Positions 31,244 through 38,379 of a stretch of DNA of 38,727 nucleotides are shown here, one piece after another. Source of the stretch: Candidatus Moranbacteria bacterium CG_4_9_14_3_um_filter_44_28 (GTDB taxonomy: Bacteria; Patescibacteriota; Minisyncoccia; Moranbacterales; UBA11712); contig PFVO01000007.1 of NCBI GenBank assembly GCA_002790655.1, forward strand, positions 1-38,727. Direction: 5' to 3'. Position 1 is the stretch's first letter; every line of letters begins with the position of its first letter. A program made the position numbers and the translations under genes. Under the pieces are notes generated by a model. It worked only from the letters and a program-made list of their open reading frames with translations, had not been told where the DNA came from and ran no database searches.

Positions 31244-31286
31244 CAGGCAGGAGGTCTGGGGTCCGAATCCCCATCGGTCCAAAAAC

Positions 31287-31315
31287 AAAATTCGAGATTT
31301 GACCTCGAATTTTTT
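31287..31315 (+). terminator. Terminator of the tRNA unit
   Basis: ATTCGAG ATTTGAC CTCGAAT (31290-31310) followed by TTTTT. A preceding AAAA lets the stem extend. Confidence 0.9.
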
Positions 31316-31342
31316 GAATTTAGTTTTTACTGATCATTGATA

Positions 31343-31840
31343 TCAGTCAATTCTTTTTCTCACTATTCCCAAATATACCAGCGGGGCGATGCCCCAAAGG
31401 AATTGATAGAGATCGCCCGTGAAGAATTTGCGAATATTCGGCGTGACAAAATCAGCCGTTTCCTTGGCGGAATACCAGTTGAAAATTATGGAAAGGGAAA
31501 GTCCGACTACAATCGCCGTGCCGACGACCAGTTTTGTCATCAGCATTGGCCCGTGCCCGGAAACATTGGCCCTAATAATACGGGAAAAAAGAATAACAAA
31601 CCCGACCAAAACCGCCAGAAACAGCAGAGTCTTGTTATTTGCGCTCCTCACAAATTCAAAATCAGCCATATTCACCACCGCGTAAGCCACGTAAACTCCA
31701 AGAAGCGAAACCAGCAAGCGATGTTTCCCGAGAGCAAAGGAAACAACGAAACTCACCAGCAGAAACAAAATCAAGAAAGACATATCGCCGGCGAGATTGC
31801 TTTTAATGCCGAGACTGCTGATAAGATTGTTGAGATTCAT
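31343..31840 (-). CDS. Multi-pass membrane protein of unknown function
   Basis: Not recognised. The 165-aa protein has five hydrophobic helices: about residues 20-37, 42-60, 71-87, 100-120 and 145-160. Between the last two is a polar loop (NWYSAKETADFVTPNIRKFFTGD). No motif of a known enzyme is visible. It is the last gene of the heat-shock cluster, following dnaJ after repeat M4, and may be co-transcribed. Function unknown. Confidence 0.75.
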   Translation of the reverse strand: MNLNNLISSLGIKSNLAGDMSFLILFLLVSFVVSFALGKHRLLVSLLGVYVAYAVVNMADFEFVRSANNKTLLFLAVLVGFVILFSRIIRANVSGHGPMLMTKLVVGTAIVVGLSLSIIFNWYSAKETADFVTPNIRKFFTGDLYQFLWGIAPLVYLGIVRKRID

Positions 31841-31845
31841 ATTAT

Positions 31846-31939
31846 TCTTTACGAAATACGAAACTAAACGAAATTACGAAATTATGCAAAAATATTGACT
31901 AGTGGTTTTCGTATTTCGAAATTTTCGTAATTCGTAAAA
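31846..31939. repeat. AT-rich palindromic repeat, family M, copy 4
   Basis: Ends TCTTTACGAAATACGAA and inverted TTCGTAATTCGTAAAAG. On the minus strand it starts 1-2 nt after the dnaJ stop codon. Confidence 0.8.
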
Positions 31940-31940
31940 G

Positions 31941-33071
31941 TTAACCTTTTAATTTTTCAAAAATTTCTCTTTGCTCCCTTGTTAAATTCTTTGGTGTTAC
32001 CACCTGTATTCTAACATACTGATCTCCGTGGCCAAAGCGGCTTAAGTGTTTGACTCCTTTTCCTTTGAGACGAAAGACTTCACCAGATTGCGTTCCGGCG
32101 GGAATTTTGAGCTTCAGAGAGCCATCAATCGTTTCGACTTCAATCTTATCTCCCAGCGCCGCCTGGGAAAAAGAAATTTCTTCTTCGCTATGAATGTCGT
32201 CATTTTCGCGGATAAATTTTTCGTGCGGTTTTACATGGACCGTAACGTATAAATCCCCCGTTTCCCCGCCTTTTTCGCCGCTTTCGCCAAGTCCTTCCAG
32301 TCGAATTGACTGTCCATCCTTGATTCCCGCCGGTATTTTTATCTTCACGTCTTCGTATTCCCGCACTCGCCCGTCTCCGCCGCATTTCTGGCATTTTTTC
32401 TCCGGAACCTTTCCCTCGCCGCCGCATTCGGAGCAAACCGAAACTTGCGAAAATGTCCCAAGAATAGTCCGTCGCGAGGTTTGCACTTCGCCTTCTCCTT
32501 CGCAGATTAGGCACTCCACTTTTTTCGATCCCGGCTCCACGCCCTCGCCATGGCAATGAGCGCATTTCATCCGTTTGTATAAATTCAATTCTTTCTCCGC
32601 GCCGTGGGCCATCTCGAGAAAATCAATTTCCGCGTCAATCTGAATATCCTCACCTCGATACCACCGCCTTCTATTCCGACCGCTTCGCGCGTCGGAGCCA
32701 AATCCGGCCTGCTTAAAAATATCCCCGAAAATATCTTCAAAACCGGAAAATCCCTGACGGCCGCCTCGCCCGCCGCCAAAGTTAAAATCAAATCCTTCGG
32801 CAAAGGACGAAAAATCGCGAAAGCCTTCGAATCCGCGAAATCCGCCGCCGGCCTGGGCCTGCTCGAATGTCTGGCCAAACTGGTCGTACTGCGAACGCTT
32901 TCCCTTGTCAGAGAGAACCTGATAAGCTTCATTTATTTCCTTAAAACGCGCCTCATCCCCGCCCGATTTGTCGGGATGATGTTGGTGCGCCAGCTTGTGA
33001 TAGGCCTTTTTTATCTCATCGTCACTCGCTTCGCGCGAAACGCCGAGAATATCGTAGTAGTCTTTGGACAT
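31941..33071 (-). CDS. dnaJ: Chaperone DnaJ
   Basis: J-domain co-chaperone of DnaK. The J domain is residues about 3-68 with the HPD motif in [13 protein letters not shown] Gly/Phe-rich region follows (about 70-130). Four zinc-binding repeats are present: [24 protein letters not shown] and CQKCGGDG (about 160-235), then the C-terminal substrate-binding part. I start at the ATG at 33071 ([11 protein letters not shown]). The length of 376 aa is normal for type I DnaJ. Confidence 0.96.
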   Translation of the reverse strand: MSKDYYDILGVSREASDDEIKKAYHKLAHQHHPDKSGGDEARFKEINEAYQVLSDKGKRSQYDQFGQTFEQAQAGGGFRGFEGFRDFSSFAEGFDFNFGGGRGGRQGFSGFEDIFGDIFKQAGFGSDARSGRNRRRWYRGEDIQIDAEIDFLEMAHGAEKELNLYKRMKCAHCHGEGVEPGSKKVECLICEGEGEVQTSRRTILGTFSQVSVCSECGGEGKVPEKKCQKCGGDGRVREYEDVKIKIPAGIKDGQSIRLEGLGESGEKGGETGDLYVTVHVKPHEKFIRENDDIHSEEEISFSQAALGDKIEVETIDGSLKLKIPAGTQSGEVFRLKGKGVKHLSRFGHGDQYVRIQVVTPKNLTREQREIFEKLKG

Positions 33072-33109
33072 AAACAAAAAATTTCAAATTTAAAATTTCA
33101 AATTTAAAA

Positions 33110-34144
33110 TTAAATGCTGTATTCAATCATCACCACTTCCCTCTGTTCATGCTTAATTTCTACCACCCTTAAAACACGTAGTAATTTAATAATAAGCAAC
33201 ACGAATAATCCGAGAAAAATATCAACGGCCGTTCCCAAAATTCTCGCCGTCAGAAACAGCCCAAAAGCTAAGATTATAGGAACATAAAACTTTTCCGACC
33301 CCGAGTACTCAAAAAAGCTTCTTTCCGTTTTATCGATATAAGCCAAAAGCACATCCCTCATAGGCTGTTCGCCAATCACCGGAACTCCCAACTGCTTCGA
33401 AAGGTCGCTTTTCGCTTTTGAGAGTATTTCCTCCTGAATTTTTTGGGCTGTCGCATTTCCGATCATCTTTGTCACGTCTGTCGGACTACCAATCGAAGCT
33501 TTTTCAGCAAGGTCATTCTTCACGCCCGCCAGAGGCGGGTCCACCTTTGGCGGAAAATTTTTCAGCAAAAATTCATCAACGGTAATATCATTCCTGATAT
33601 CTTTGATCATTTTTTTCTTGTCATTGGGCAAAATGAAACCCGCCGCCTTAAGTCCCCAGTCAATTTCCGTCTCAAGAGATTTCACTTCAATCATTGAGGC
33701 TGAAGGGGCCGGTTCAGTAGTTATGGAGAAATAATAAGCAATCGCGGCAATAAGGCAGACTGCCGTGACAAAATATTTGAGGCTGTGACTGACCAAATGA
33801 TAGAAATCAATCTTAATTCCCCTTTCGATTTCCTTTTTGATCCGCCTTTCGGTGAGAACAAGGAATAAAACGGCTAAAAAGGCGGCTGCCCACGACCAGC
33901 CGGACCTAATGAAAACAAGGTATCCAAGCCCCGAGACAGCGTAGCAGGAATGAATATAAATTCTGTTTTTGAGAAATATCGCACTTAAAGTGAACACAAC
34001 CGCCCAAAAACTGAAGGTCAGAACCGGATAAAGCCAAGAATGAGCCGACCGGCCATAAATCGCATTGGCTAAAATCCACCAACTGACCCAGGCGGCGATA
34101 ACATTCAATCCCAAAACAGAATAGGCAAAAATTTTATTTTTCAT
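33110..34144 (-). CDS. Membrane protein between dnaK and dnaJ, unknown function
   Basis: Not recognised. The 344-aa protein has four membrane helices in the first half (about residues 5-28, 37-58, 66-97, 122-143), an extracytoplasmic-looking soluble region at about 145-280, and two more helices near 285-325. The soluble part has no motif I can name. The 18-nt GACCCGCCTCTGGCGGGC coding for DPPLAG (around residues 201-206) looks like an in-frame palindrome insertion; its 15-nt core is identical to one in the interrupted tRNA. Position inside a heat-shock operon may mean a role in envelope stress, but this is inference. Confidence 0.75.
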   Translation of the reverse strand: MKNKIFAYSVLGLNVIAAWVSWWILANAIYGRSAHSWLYPVLTFSFWAVVFTLSAIFLKNRIYIHSCYAVSGLGYLVFIRSGWSWAAAFLAVLFLVLTERRIKKEIERGIKIDFYHLVSHSLKYFVTAVCLIAAIAYYFSITTEPAPSASMIEVKSLETEIDWGLKAAGFILPNDKKKMIKDIRNDITVDEFLLKNFPPKVDPPLAGVKNDLAEKASIGSPTDVTKMIGNATAQKIQEEILSKAKSDLSKQLGVPVIGEQPMRDVLLAYIDKTERSFFEYSGSEKFYVPIILAFGLFLTARILGTAVDIFLGLFVLLIIKLLRVLRVVEIKHEQREVVMIEYSI

Positions 34145-34151
34145 GCGACAC

Positions 34152-34184
34152 CATTGTCATCCCCGCGAAAGCGGGGATCTAGAC
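34152..34184. repeat. Short palindrome between dnaK and the membrane protein gene
   Basis: ATCCCCGC GAAA GCGGGGAT (34159-34178), flanked by ATTGTC and GACAAT, so the stem extends. A GTCATCCC end is shared with repeat family R. Confidence 0.85.
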
Positions 34185-34208
34185 AATTTTTTATTTATCT
34201 TTATGTTT

Positions 34209-36146
34209 CTATTTTACTCTTTTTTTCTCTTTTTCATCTACAACTTCCCCCTCTTTCACATCTGATTTTTCATCTTTCTTTTCTTTGGTTTTTTCGCCGG
34301 CTTTAGCTTTATCGGCGGCTTGGGCTGCCTGATAAAGTTCCTGCCCAATCTTCTGCGCTTCCTGCGAGAGTTCTTCGGTCGCTTTCTTGATTGCCGCGAC
34401 ATCGTCGCTATCCTTAACTTTTTTGAGCGCTTCGATTTTTTCTTCAACCGGTTTTTTCTTGTCGGCCGATATTTTTTTTCCGGCTTCGCGTAAAGCTTTT
34501 TCGGTCGTGTAGGCTAAAGTATCAGCCAAATTTCGCGCTTCTACCAGTTCTTTTTTCTTTTTATCCTCTTCGGCATGCACCTCCGCGTCTTTCGCCATTT
34601 TTTCGACTTCTTCTTTGGAAAGTCCCGTTGAAGCTTCGATGCGGATGGATTGCTCTTTTCCGGTCGCTTTGTCTTTGGCTTTGACGCTCAAAATTCCGTT
34701 GGCGTCAATGTCGAACGTCACTTCAACTTGAGGAACGCCTCGTGGAGACGGGGGAATCCCATCCAGCATAAATCTTCCCAAAGTTTTGTTGTCCGCCGCC
34801 ATTTCCCGCTCGCCCTGAAGCACGTGTATTTCCACGCTTGGCTGATTATCAGCTGCCGTGGAAAATACCTGCGATTTAGAAGTGGGAATAGTAGTATTTC
34901 TATTAATGAGCGGCGTTCGCACTCCCCCAAGAGTCTCGATTCCTAAAGTTAATGGAGTAACATCCAGAAGCAGAACGTCTTTGACGTCTCCACTCAAAAC
35001 TCCGCCCTGTATTGCCGCTCCAATGGCAACCACTTCATCCGGATTGACCGTCGCGTTTGGTTTTTTTCCGAAAAATTTCTCGACCGTTCGCATCACCAGC
35101 GGCATTCTTGTCATTCCGCCGACCATAACTACTTCATTAATATCTCCCGAAGATAATTTCGCGTCTTCAAACGCCTTTTTACACGGCCCGAGCGTTTTTT
35201 CAACCAAATCCCCGACAAGCTCCTCCATTTTAGCCCGCGACATTTTCATTACCATATGCTTTGGCCCGCCCGCGTCGGAAGTTATGAAGGGCTGATTTAT
35301 TTCTGTTTCTTGAGCCGTTGAAAGTTCAATCTTAGCTTTTTCGGCCGCCTCTTTGATGCGTTGAAGAGCCAGGGAGTCTTTGGAAAGATCAATGCCTTGC
35401 TCTTTTTTAAATTCGTCAATAATCCAATTAATAATCCGCTGATCAAAATCATCACCACCCAAATGCGTATCACCGTTCGTGGCTTTTACTTCCACCGTGT
35501 CGTCGCTCACTTCCAAAATGGAAATATCAAAAGTTCCGCCGCCCAGATCATAAACGGCGATTTTTTCGTTCTTTTTCTTGTCAAAACCGTAAGCAAGCGC
35601 CGCCGCAGTCGGTTCATTGATGATTCTTTTCACCGTAAGTCCCGCGATTTCTCCCGCTTCTTTGGTGGCTTTTCTTTGCGAATCGTCGAAATAAGCAGGA
35701 ACGGTGATGACCGCTTCGGTGATAGTCTCCCCGAGCTTTGCTTCCGCATCAGTCTTCAGTTTTTGCAATATCATCGCTGAAATTTCCTGCGGAGTATATT
35801 CTTTTGCCTGCCCCGCACTTGATGCGGGGTCGCCCATTTTCACTTTCACTCCGCCGTTGGCTTTGATAATTTTATACGGCATCAACTTCACATCCCGCTG
35901 GATTTCTTCGTCCTCAAACCGGCGCCCGATTAACCTTTTAATCGAGAATAAAGTATTTTCCGGATTAGTCACCGCTTGTCTTTTCGCAAGAAGACCGACC
36001 AACCGCTCATTTGATTTCGAAATGGCGACCATCGAAGGCGTCGTTCGCGCTCCTTCTTTGTTTTCGACGATTTTTGGCGACCCGGCTTCCACCACCGCCA
36101 TGGCGGAGTTGGTCGTTCCGAGATCGATTCCCAGTATTTTGCTCAT
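34209..36146 (-). CDS. dnaK: Chaperone DnaK (Hsp70)
   Basis: ATP-dependent chaperone. The nucleotide-binding domain (about residues 1-375) starts [17 protein letters not shown] and has [39 protein letters not shown] and [11 protein letters not shown]. The substrate-binding domain (about 385-540) holds [17 protein letters not shown], and the lid ends in a charged Lys/Glu tail. The 24 nt around 35811-35829 code for PASSAGQA (about residues 107-114), absent from DnaK proteins I know, where KMGD is followed by KEYTPQEIS; the insert contains a perfect palindrome CCCCGCA CTTGA TGCGGGG. Regulated with hrcA and grpE. Confidence 0.97.
   Translation of the reverse strand: MSKILGIDLGTTNSAMAVVEAGSPKIVENKEGARTTPSMVAISKSNERLVGLLAKRQAVTNPENTLFSIKRLIGRRFEDEEIQRDVKLMPYKIIKANGGVKVKMGDPASSAGQAKEYTPQEISAMILQKLKTDAEAKLGETITEAVITVPAYFDDSQRKATKEAGEIAGLTVKRIINEPTAAALAYGFDKKKNEKIAVYDLGGGTFDISILEVSDDTVEVKATNGDTHLGGDDFDQRIINWIIDEFKKEQGIDLSKDSLALQRIKEAAEKAKIELSTAQETEINQPFITSDAGGPKHMVMKMSRAKMEELVGDLVEKTLGPCKKAFEDAKLSSGDINEVVMVGGMTRMPLVMRTVEKFFGKKPNATVNPDEVVAIGAAIQGGVLSGDVKDVLLLDVTPLTLGIETLGGVRTPLINRNTTIPTSKSQVFSTAADNQPSVEIHVLQGEREMAADNKTLGRFMLDGIPPSPRGVPQVEVTFDIDANGILSVKAKDKATGKEQSIRIEASTGLSKEEVEKMAKDAEVHAEEDKKKKELVEARNLADTLAYTTEKALREAGKKISADKKKPVEEKIEALKKVKDSDDVAAIKKATEELSQEAQKIGQELYQAAQAADKAKAGEKTKEKKDEKSDVKEGEVVDEKEKKRVK
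35807..35830. repeat. In-frame palindrome insertion in dnaK
   Basis: Palindrome with a 7-bp GC-rich stem and 5-nt loop within dnaK. Its first 12 nt (TGCCCCGCACTT) are identical to the start of the hairpin at 30961 in the tRNA cluster. Confidence 0.85.
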
Positions 36147-36154
36147 GGCTTAAT

Positions 36155-36290
36155 TTTAATTTCAAATTTCAAGTTCTAAATTTTAAATGAATTTCAAATG
36201 ACTGAATTTTAAAACATTTGAAATTTGGTAATTTAAAATTGAATTGAAATTTAAAATTTTAAATTTAAAATTTATTTCTCTAGTTAATTG
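36155..36290. repeat. AT-rich repeat between grpE and dnaK
   Basis: Short inverted and direct units of the AAATTTCAAATT/AATTTGAAATT type. It can fold but contains no gene or clear terminator. Confidence 0.55.
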
Positions 36291-36301
36291 TGATAATTTT
36301 T

Positions 36302-37132
36302 CTACTCTATATCTACCCTCGCCGCTCTCAATATTCTCCCATTTAACCTATATCCCTTTTGCAAAACTTTTTTCACTTTCTCTCCTTTTCCCGAAATCGC
36401 TTCGTGAATTTCGGGATTGAATTTATCACCAACTTTCACTTCAATTTCCAAAACTTCATTATTCTTCAAAACATCCTCAATTTGCCTTTTTATATGCGTA
36501 ATTCCAGCTACCCACGCCGATTTGCTTTGATCCTCTGGAACATGCGAAAGTGAAGCTTCAAAATTATCCAAAACCGGCAGAATCTGTAAAATCATGTCCA
36601 TTTTGGCAAATTTTGCGAATTCTTCCCGCGCCTTCGCCTGGTCTTTTTTATAATTCTCAAAATCGGCTTGGCAGCGCTTCCAGGAGTCAAGATATTTTTT
36701 AGTCTCCAGGTATTTGATATAACTCTCAATGATATTTCTTGTTCCAAAGGCCAAGTCAAGTTTTAACGCTTCATTGATCGTATACCAATCAAATTCATTT
36801 TCGTATTCCTTATTTGTTCTTACCGAACTATTATTCCCACCGTATTTACATAAAAAATCAGTGAACACAAAATGTTTTTTCTTATGAAAATCCTTTTCAA
36901 ATACGCTATCTTGAAACAGCAATTTATCTATAACTTCTACATCAAGACCTGCTTCTTCCTTGACCTCTCTCTTTATGGCATCCTCAAGACTTTCGCCAAG
37001 CTCAACATGACCTCCGAAACAAGTATATTTTCCTCCCCATTTTTTCCCGCGCGCCAATAGTACTTTACCTTCCTTGTTCACAATCAGCGCCCCCACAATC
37101 GGCTCCGGATATTTTTTTTCTTCTTTTTTCAT
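36302..37132 (-). CDS. grpE: NUDIX hydrolase-GrpE fusion protein
   Basis: Residues about 10-135 form a NUDIX domain with a perfect Nudix box, G41 x5 E47 x7 R55-E56-V57 x E59-E60 x G62, so hydrolysis of a nucleoside diphosphate derivative is possible. Residues about 142-276 form GrpE, the DnaK nucleotide exchange factor: YLDSWKRCQADFENYKK, LPVLDNFEASL, and the end GYRLNGRILRAARVDIE. The NUDIX domain takes the place of the usual N-terminal disordered and early coiled-coil part. The frame is continuous. The gene lies between hrcA and dnaK, the normal place of grpE, with AAGG before the ATG. Confidence 0.93.
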   Translation of the reverse strand: MKKEEKKYPEPIVGALIVNKEGKVLLARGKKWGGKYTCFGGHVELGESLEDAIKREVKEEAGLDVEVIDKLLFQDSVFEKDFHKKKHFVFTDFLCKYGGNNSSVRTNKEYENEFDWYTINEALKLDLAFGTRNIIESYIKYLETKKYLDSWKRCQADFENYKKDQAKAREEFAKFAKMDMILQILPVLDNFEASLSHVPEDQSKSAWVAGITHIKRQIEDVLKNNEVLEIEVKVGDKFNPEIHEAISGKGEKVKKVLQKGYRLNGRILRAARVDIE

Positions 37133-37141
37133 CTATTGCCT

Positions 37142-37245
37142 TGTCATTCCGACCGAGCGTAGCGAGCGGAGGAATCTTCGTGCATAAGCAAATGGCTAGA
37201 CATTAAATAATTCACGAAGATCCCTCGGCTACGCTCGGGATGACA
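37142..37245. repeat. Interspersed palindromic repeat, family R, copy 6
   Basis: Best-preserved copy: TGTCATTCCGACCGAGCGTAGCG... to ...CGCTCGGGATGACA, with middle AAGCAAATGGCTAGACATT. It lies between hrcA and grpE. Confidence 0.88.
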
Positions 37246-37246
37246 G

Positions 37247-38017
37247 TCAAAAATGTATTCGTATATTTGTAATAGATTCGTAATTCGTAAAGAATATCGC
37301 AATCACCGCCGCTCCTCCCAGCAACTTCTTCATATACTGAATCAGCGACTTGTTTTTCGCGTAGCGCATCCTTTTGGGCCCAATGAGGGCCAGAATTCCT
37401 TTTTCGCCGCTCTTGGTTTTGTAGGGAGAGATTATCATTGAACAATTGGAAATTTCCTTGATCGGATTTTCCTTGCCGATGAAAATTTTTATTTCATTGT
37501 CTTTGAGATTTTTGACGAGTTTATCAACCCGCTCATCAATGAAGTCCAGCGTTTCCGCCAGCCGGCACAAGTCATCCATTTCCCGAAACTCCGGCTCGTC
37601 GAGAAGTTCTTTCATCCCGAAGTCATAAAATTCGTCTTTCACTCCGCTAATTGCCAGATTGCCGGAAAGACTGGAAAGCAGTTTTGCCGCCGTGCGAGTG
37701 AGCCGCGTATTTTTCGCTTTGAGTTTCAAAAGTTCCGCCTGCAGTTTTTTTTGCTCGGCTTTCGTGAGGTTTTTGTCAGGCATAATATGCTCGACAAAAT
37801 AACGGTATCCTTCGTCCGTCGGAATCCGCCCCGCGCTGGTGTGGGGTTGAAACAAATATCCTGCGTCTTCAAGCTCGTTCATTTCGGCGCGGATCGTCGC
37901 CGAACTCAAATCGAAATCATATTCTTTCGCAATATGCTTCGACCCGACCGGCACAGCCGTTTCGGTGTATTCTTTCACGACAACGGAAAGCAAATTTTTC
38001 TGGCGATCTGTCAACAT
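37247..38017 (-). CDS. hrcA: Heat-inducible transcription repressor HrcA
   Basis: Repressor of heat-shock genes that binds CIRCE. The N-terminal winged helix covers about residues 1-75: LTDRQKNLLSVVVKEYTETAVPVGSKHIAKEYDFDLSSATIRAEMNELEDAGYL, then HTSAGRIPTDEGYRYFV. The GAF-like region follows (IGKENPIKEISNCSMIISPYKTKSGEKGILALIGPKRMRYAKNKSLIQYM). At 256 aa it is shorter than the usual 320-350. The last 15-17 residues (IFFTNYESITNIRIHF) and the stop are encoded by a half copy of AT-rich repeat M, so the natural end has been replaced. A CIRCE site lies in its own promoter region. Confidence 0.94.
   Translation of the reverse strand: MLTDRQKNLLSVVVKEYTETAVPVGSKHIAKEYDFDLSSATIRAEMNELEDAGYLFQPHTSAGRIPTDEGYRYFVEHIMPDKNLTKAEQKKLQAELLKLKAKNTRLTRTAAKLLSSLSGNLAISGVKDEFYDFGMKELLDEPEFREMDDLCRLAETLDFIDERVDKLVKNLKDNEIKIFIGKENPIKEISNCSMIISPYKTKSGEKGILALIGPKRMRYAKNKSLIQYMKKLLGGAAVIAIFFTNYESITNIRIHF
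37256..37292. repeat. AT-rich repeat, family M, half copy overlapping hrcA
   Basis: TTCGTATATTTGTAATAGATTCGTAATTCGTAAAGAA; it supplies the last codons of hrcA. Confidence 0.75.
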
Positions 38018-38049
38018 TCAATGTTGGGGAAACCCTAACATTGAATGTT
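38013..38049 (-). promoter_or_regulatory. Hairpin covering the hrcA start codon
   Basis: Perfect 13-nt inverted repeats AACATTCAATGTT and AACATTGAATGTT, with an 11-nt spacer AGGGTTTCCCC that can add three GC pairs. The hrcA ATG (38017-38015) lies in the 3' arm. Such a stem could hide the start from ribosomes. Confidence 0.75.
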
Positions 38050-38064
38050 TGGGTATTCCCGCGA

Positions 38065-38091
38065 TTAGCACTCACATCACTCGAGTGCTAA
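38065..38091. promoter_or_regulatory. CIRCE operator
   Basis: TTAGCACTC, 9-nt spacer, GAGTGCTAA: a perfect match to the HrcA-binding consensus. It lies between the -10 box and the hrcA start, overlapping the expected start of transcription. Confidence 0.98.
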
Positions 38092-38096
38092 TTCAT

Positions 38097-38125
38097 ATTC
38101 TATTATTACCCTAAAACCTTGTCAA
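38097..38125 (-). promoter_or_regulatory. Promoter of the hrcA-grpE-dnaK cluster
   Basis: Minus-strand TTGACA (38125-38120), 17-nt spacer, TAGAAT (38102-38097). HrcA bound at CIRCE would block it. Confidence 0.93.
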
Positions 38126-38130
38126 GGCTT

Positions 38131-38364
38131 TCAATTAAGCGGATCATTCCCTCCCTTACTCCACGGGTGGCACCGCACTATTCGCTTGAATCCGCGCCAC
38201 CCGCCCCGCAAAATCCCGTATTTCGAAATCGCTTGATAGGTATATTCACTGCAGGTCGGGTGAAACCGGCAGATGCGTTCGGAGTATAAAAATGATAAAA
38301 ATCCGGTATCAAGCGACAAATACTTCTGATACCAGCGAATCATTTTGAGAATTATTGATTTCAT
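38131..38364 (-). CDS. yidD: Membrane protein insertion efficiency factor YidD
   Basis: Small protein of the DUF37 family that helps membrane protein insertion next to YidC. The core RFHPTCSEYTYQAISKYGILRGGWRGFKRIVRCHPWSKGGNDPL is nearly canonical, with the two conserved Cys. I start at the ATG at 38364 (MKSIILKMIRWYQKYLS), where the amphipathic N-terminal helix begins; the frame is open to 38397 but that part overlaps corA and the promoter. Length 77 aa is normal. Here the gene is not beside rnpA or yidC within the window. Confidence 0.94.
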   Translation of the reverse strand: MKSIILKMIRWYQKYLSLDTGFLSFLYSERICRFHPTCSEYTYQAISKYGILRGGWRGFKRIVRCHPWSKGGNDPLN

Positions 38365-38379
38365 GGTATTATTGTAGCA
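38345..38379. promoter_or_regulatory. Overlapping divergent promoters of yidD and corA, both leaderless
   Basis: Plus strand: TTGAGA (38345-38350), 16 nt, TATTAT (38367-38372), 6 nt, ATG of corA. Minus strand: TGC-TACAAT (38379-38371), 6 nt, ATG of yidD at 38364. The two -10 hexamers overlap by two bases. Confidence 0.7.

Larger units (their letters stand above)
31042..31281 (+). pseudogene. Interrupted Ala-type tRNA gene
   Basis: The 5' part GGGCCGA TA GCTC AGTT... (31042-31091) and the 3' part GCAGG AGGTC TGGGG TCCGAAT CCCCA TCGGTCC A (31247-31281) fit one tRNA: the acceptor pairs over 7 bp with G3·U70, the alanine identity pair, and the anticodon stem pairs CCTGT / GCAGG. The D loop carries a 17-nt insertion with hairpin CCCGCC AGA GGCGGG (31059-31073). 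The anticodon loop is interrupted by about 155 nt that begin GGAGTTTA, contain a perfect 15-nt inverted repeat and enclose tRNA-Ala(UGC). Whether it can mature is unknown. Confidence 0.65.

Noticed and set aside
31042-31281. Group I intron in a tRNA
   Set aside because: The insertion is about 155 nt, has no recognisable catalytic core, and contains a tRNA.
30607-31288. Minus-strand open frames across the tRNA cluster with peptides of the AGIEPAT / GLEPSTSSLSVKCSNQLSYAP kind
   Set aside because: They are exact antisense translations of tRNA genes and fragments, a known source of false proteins.
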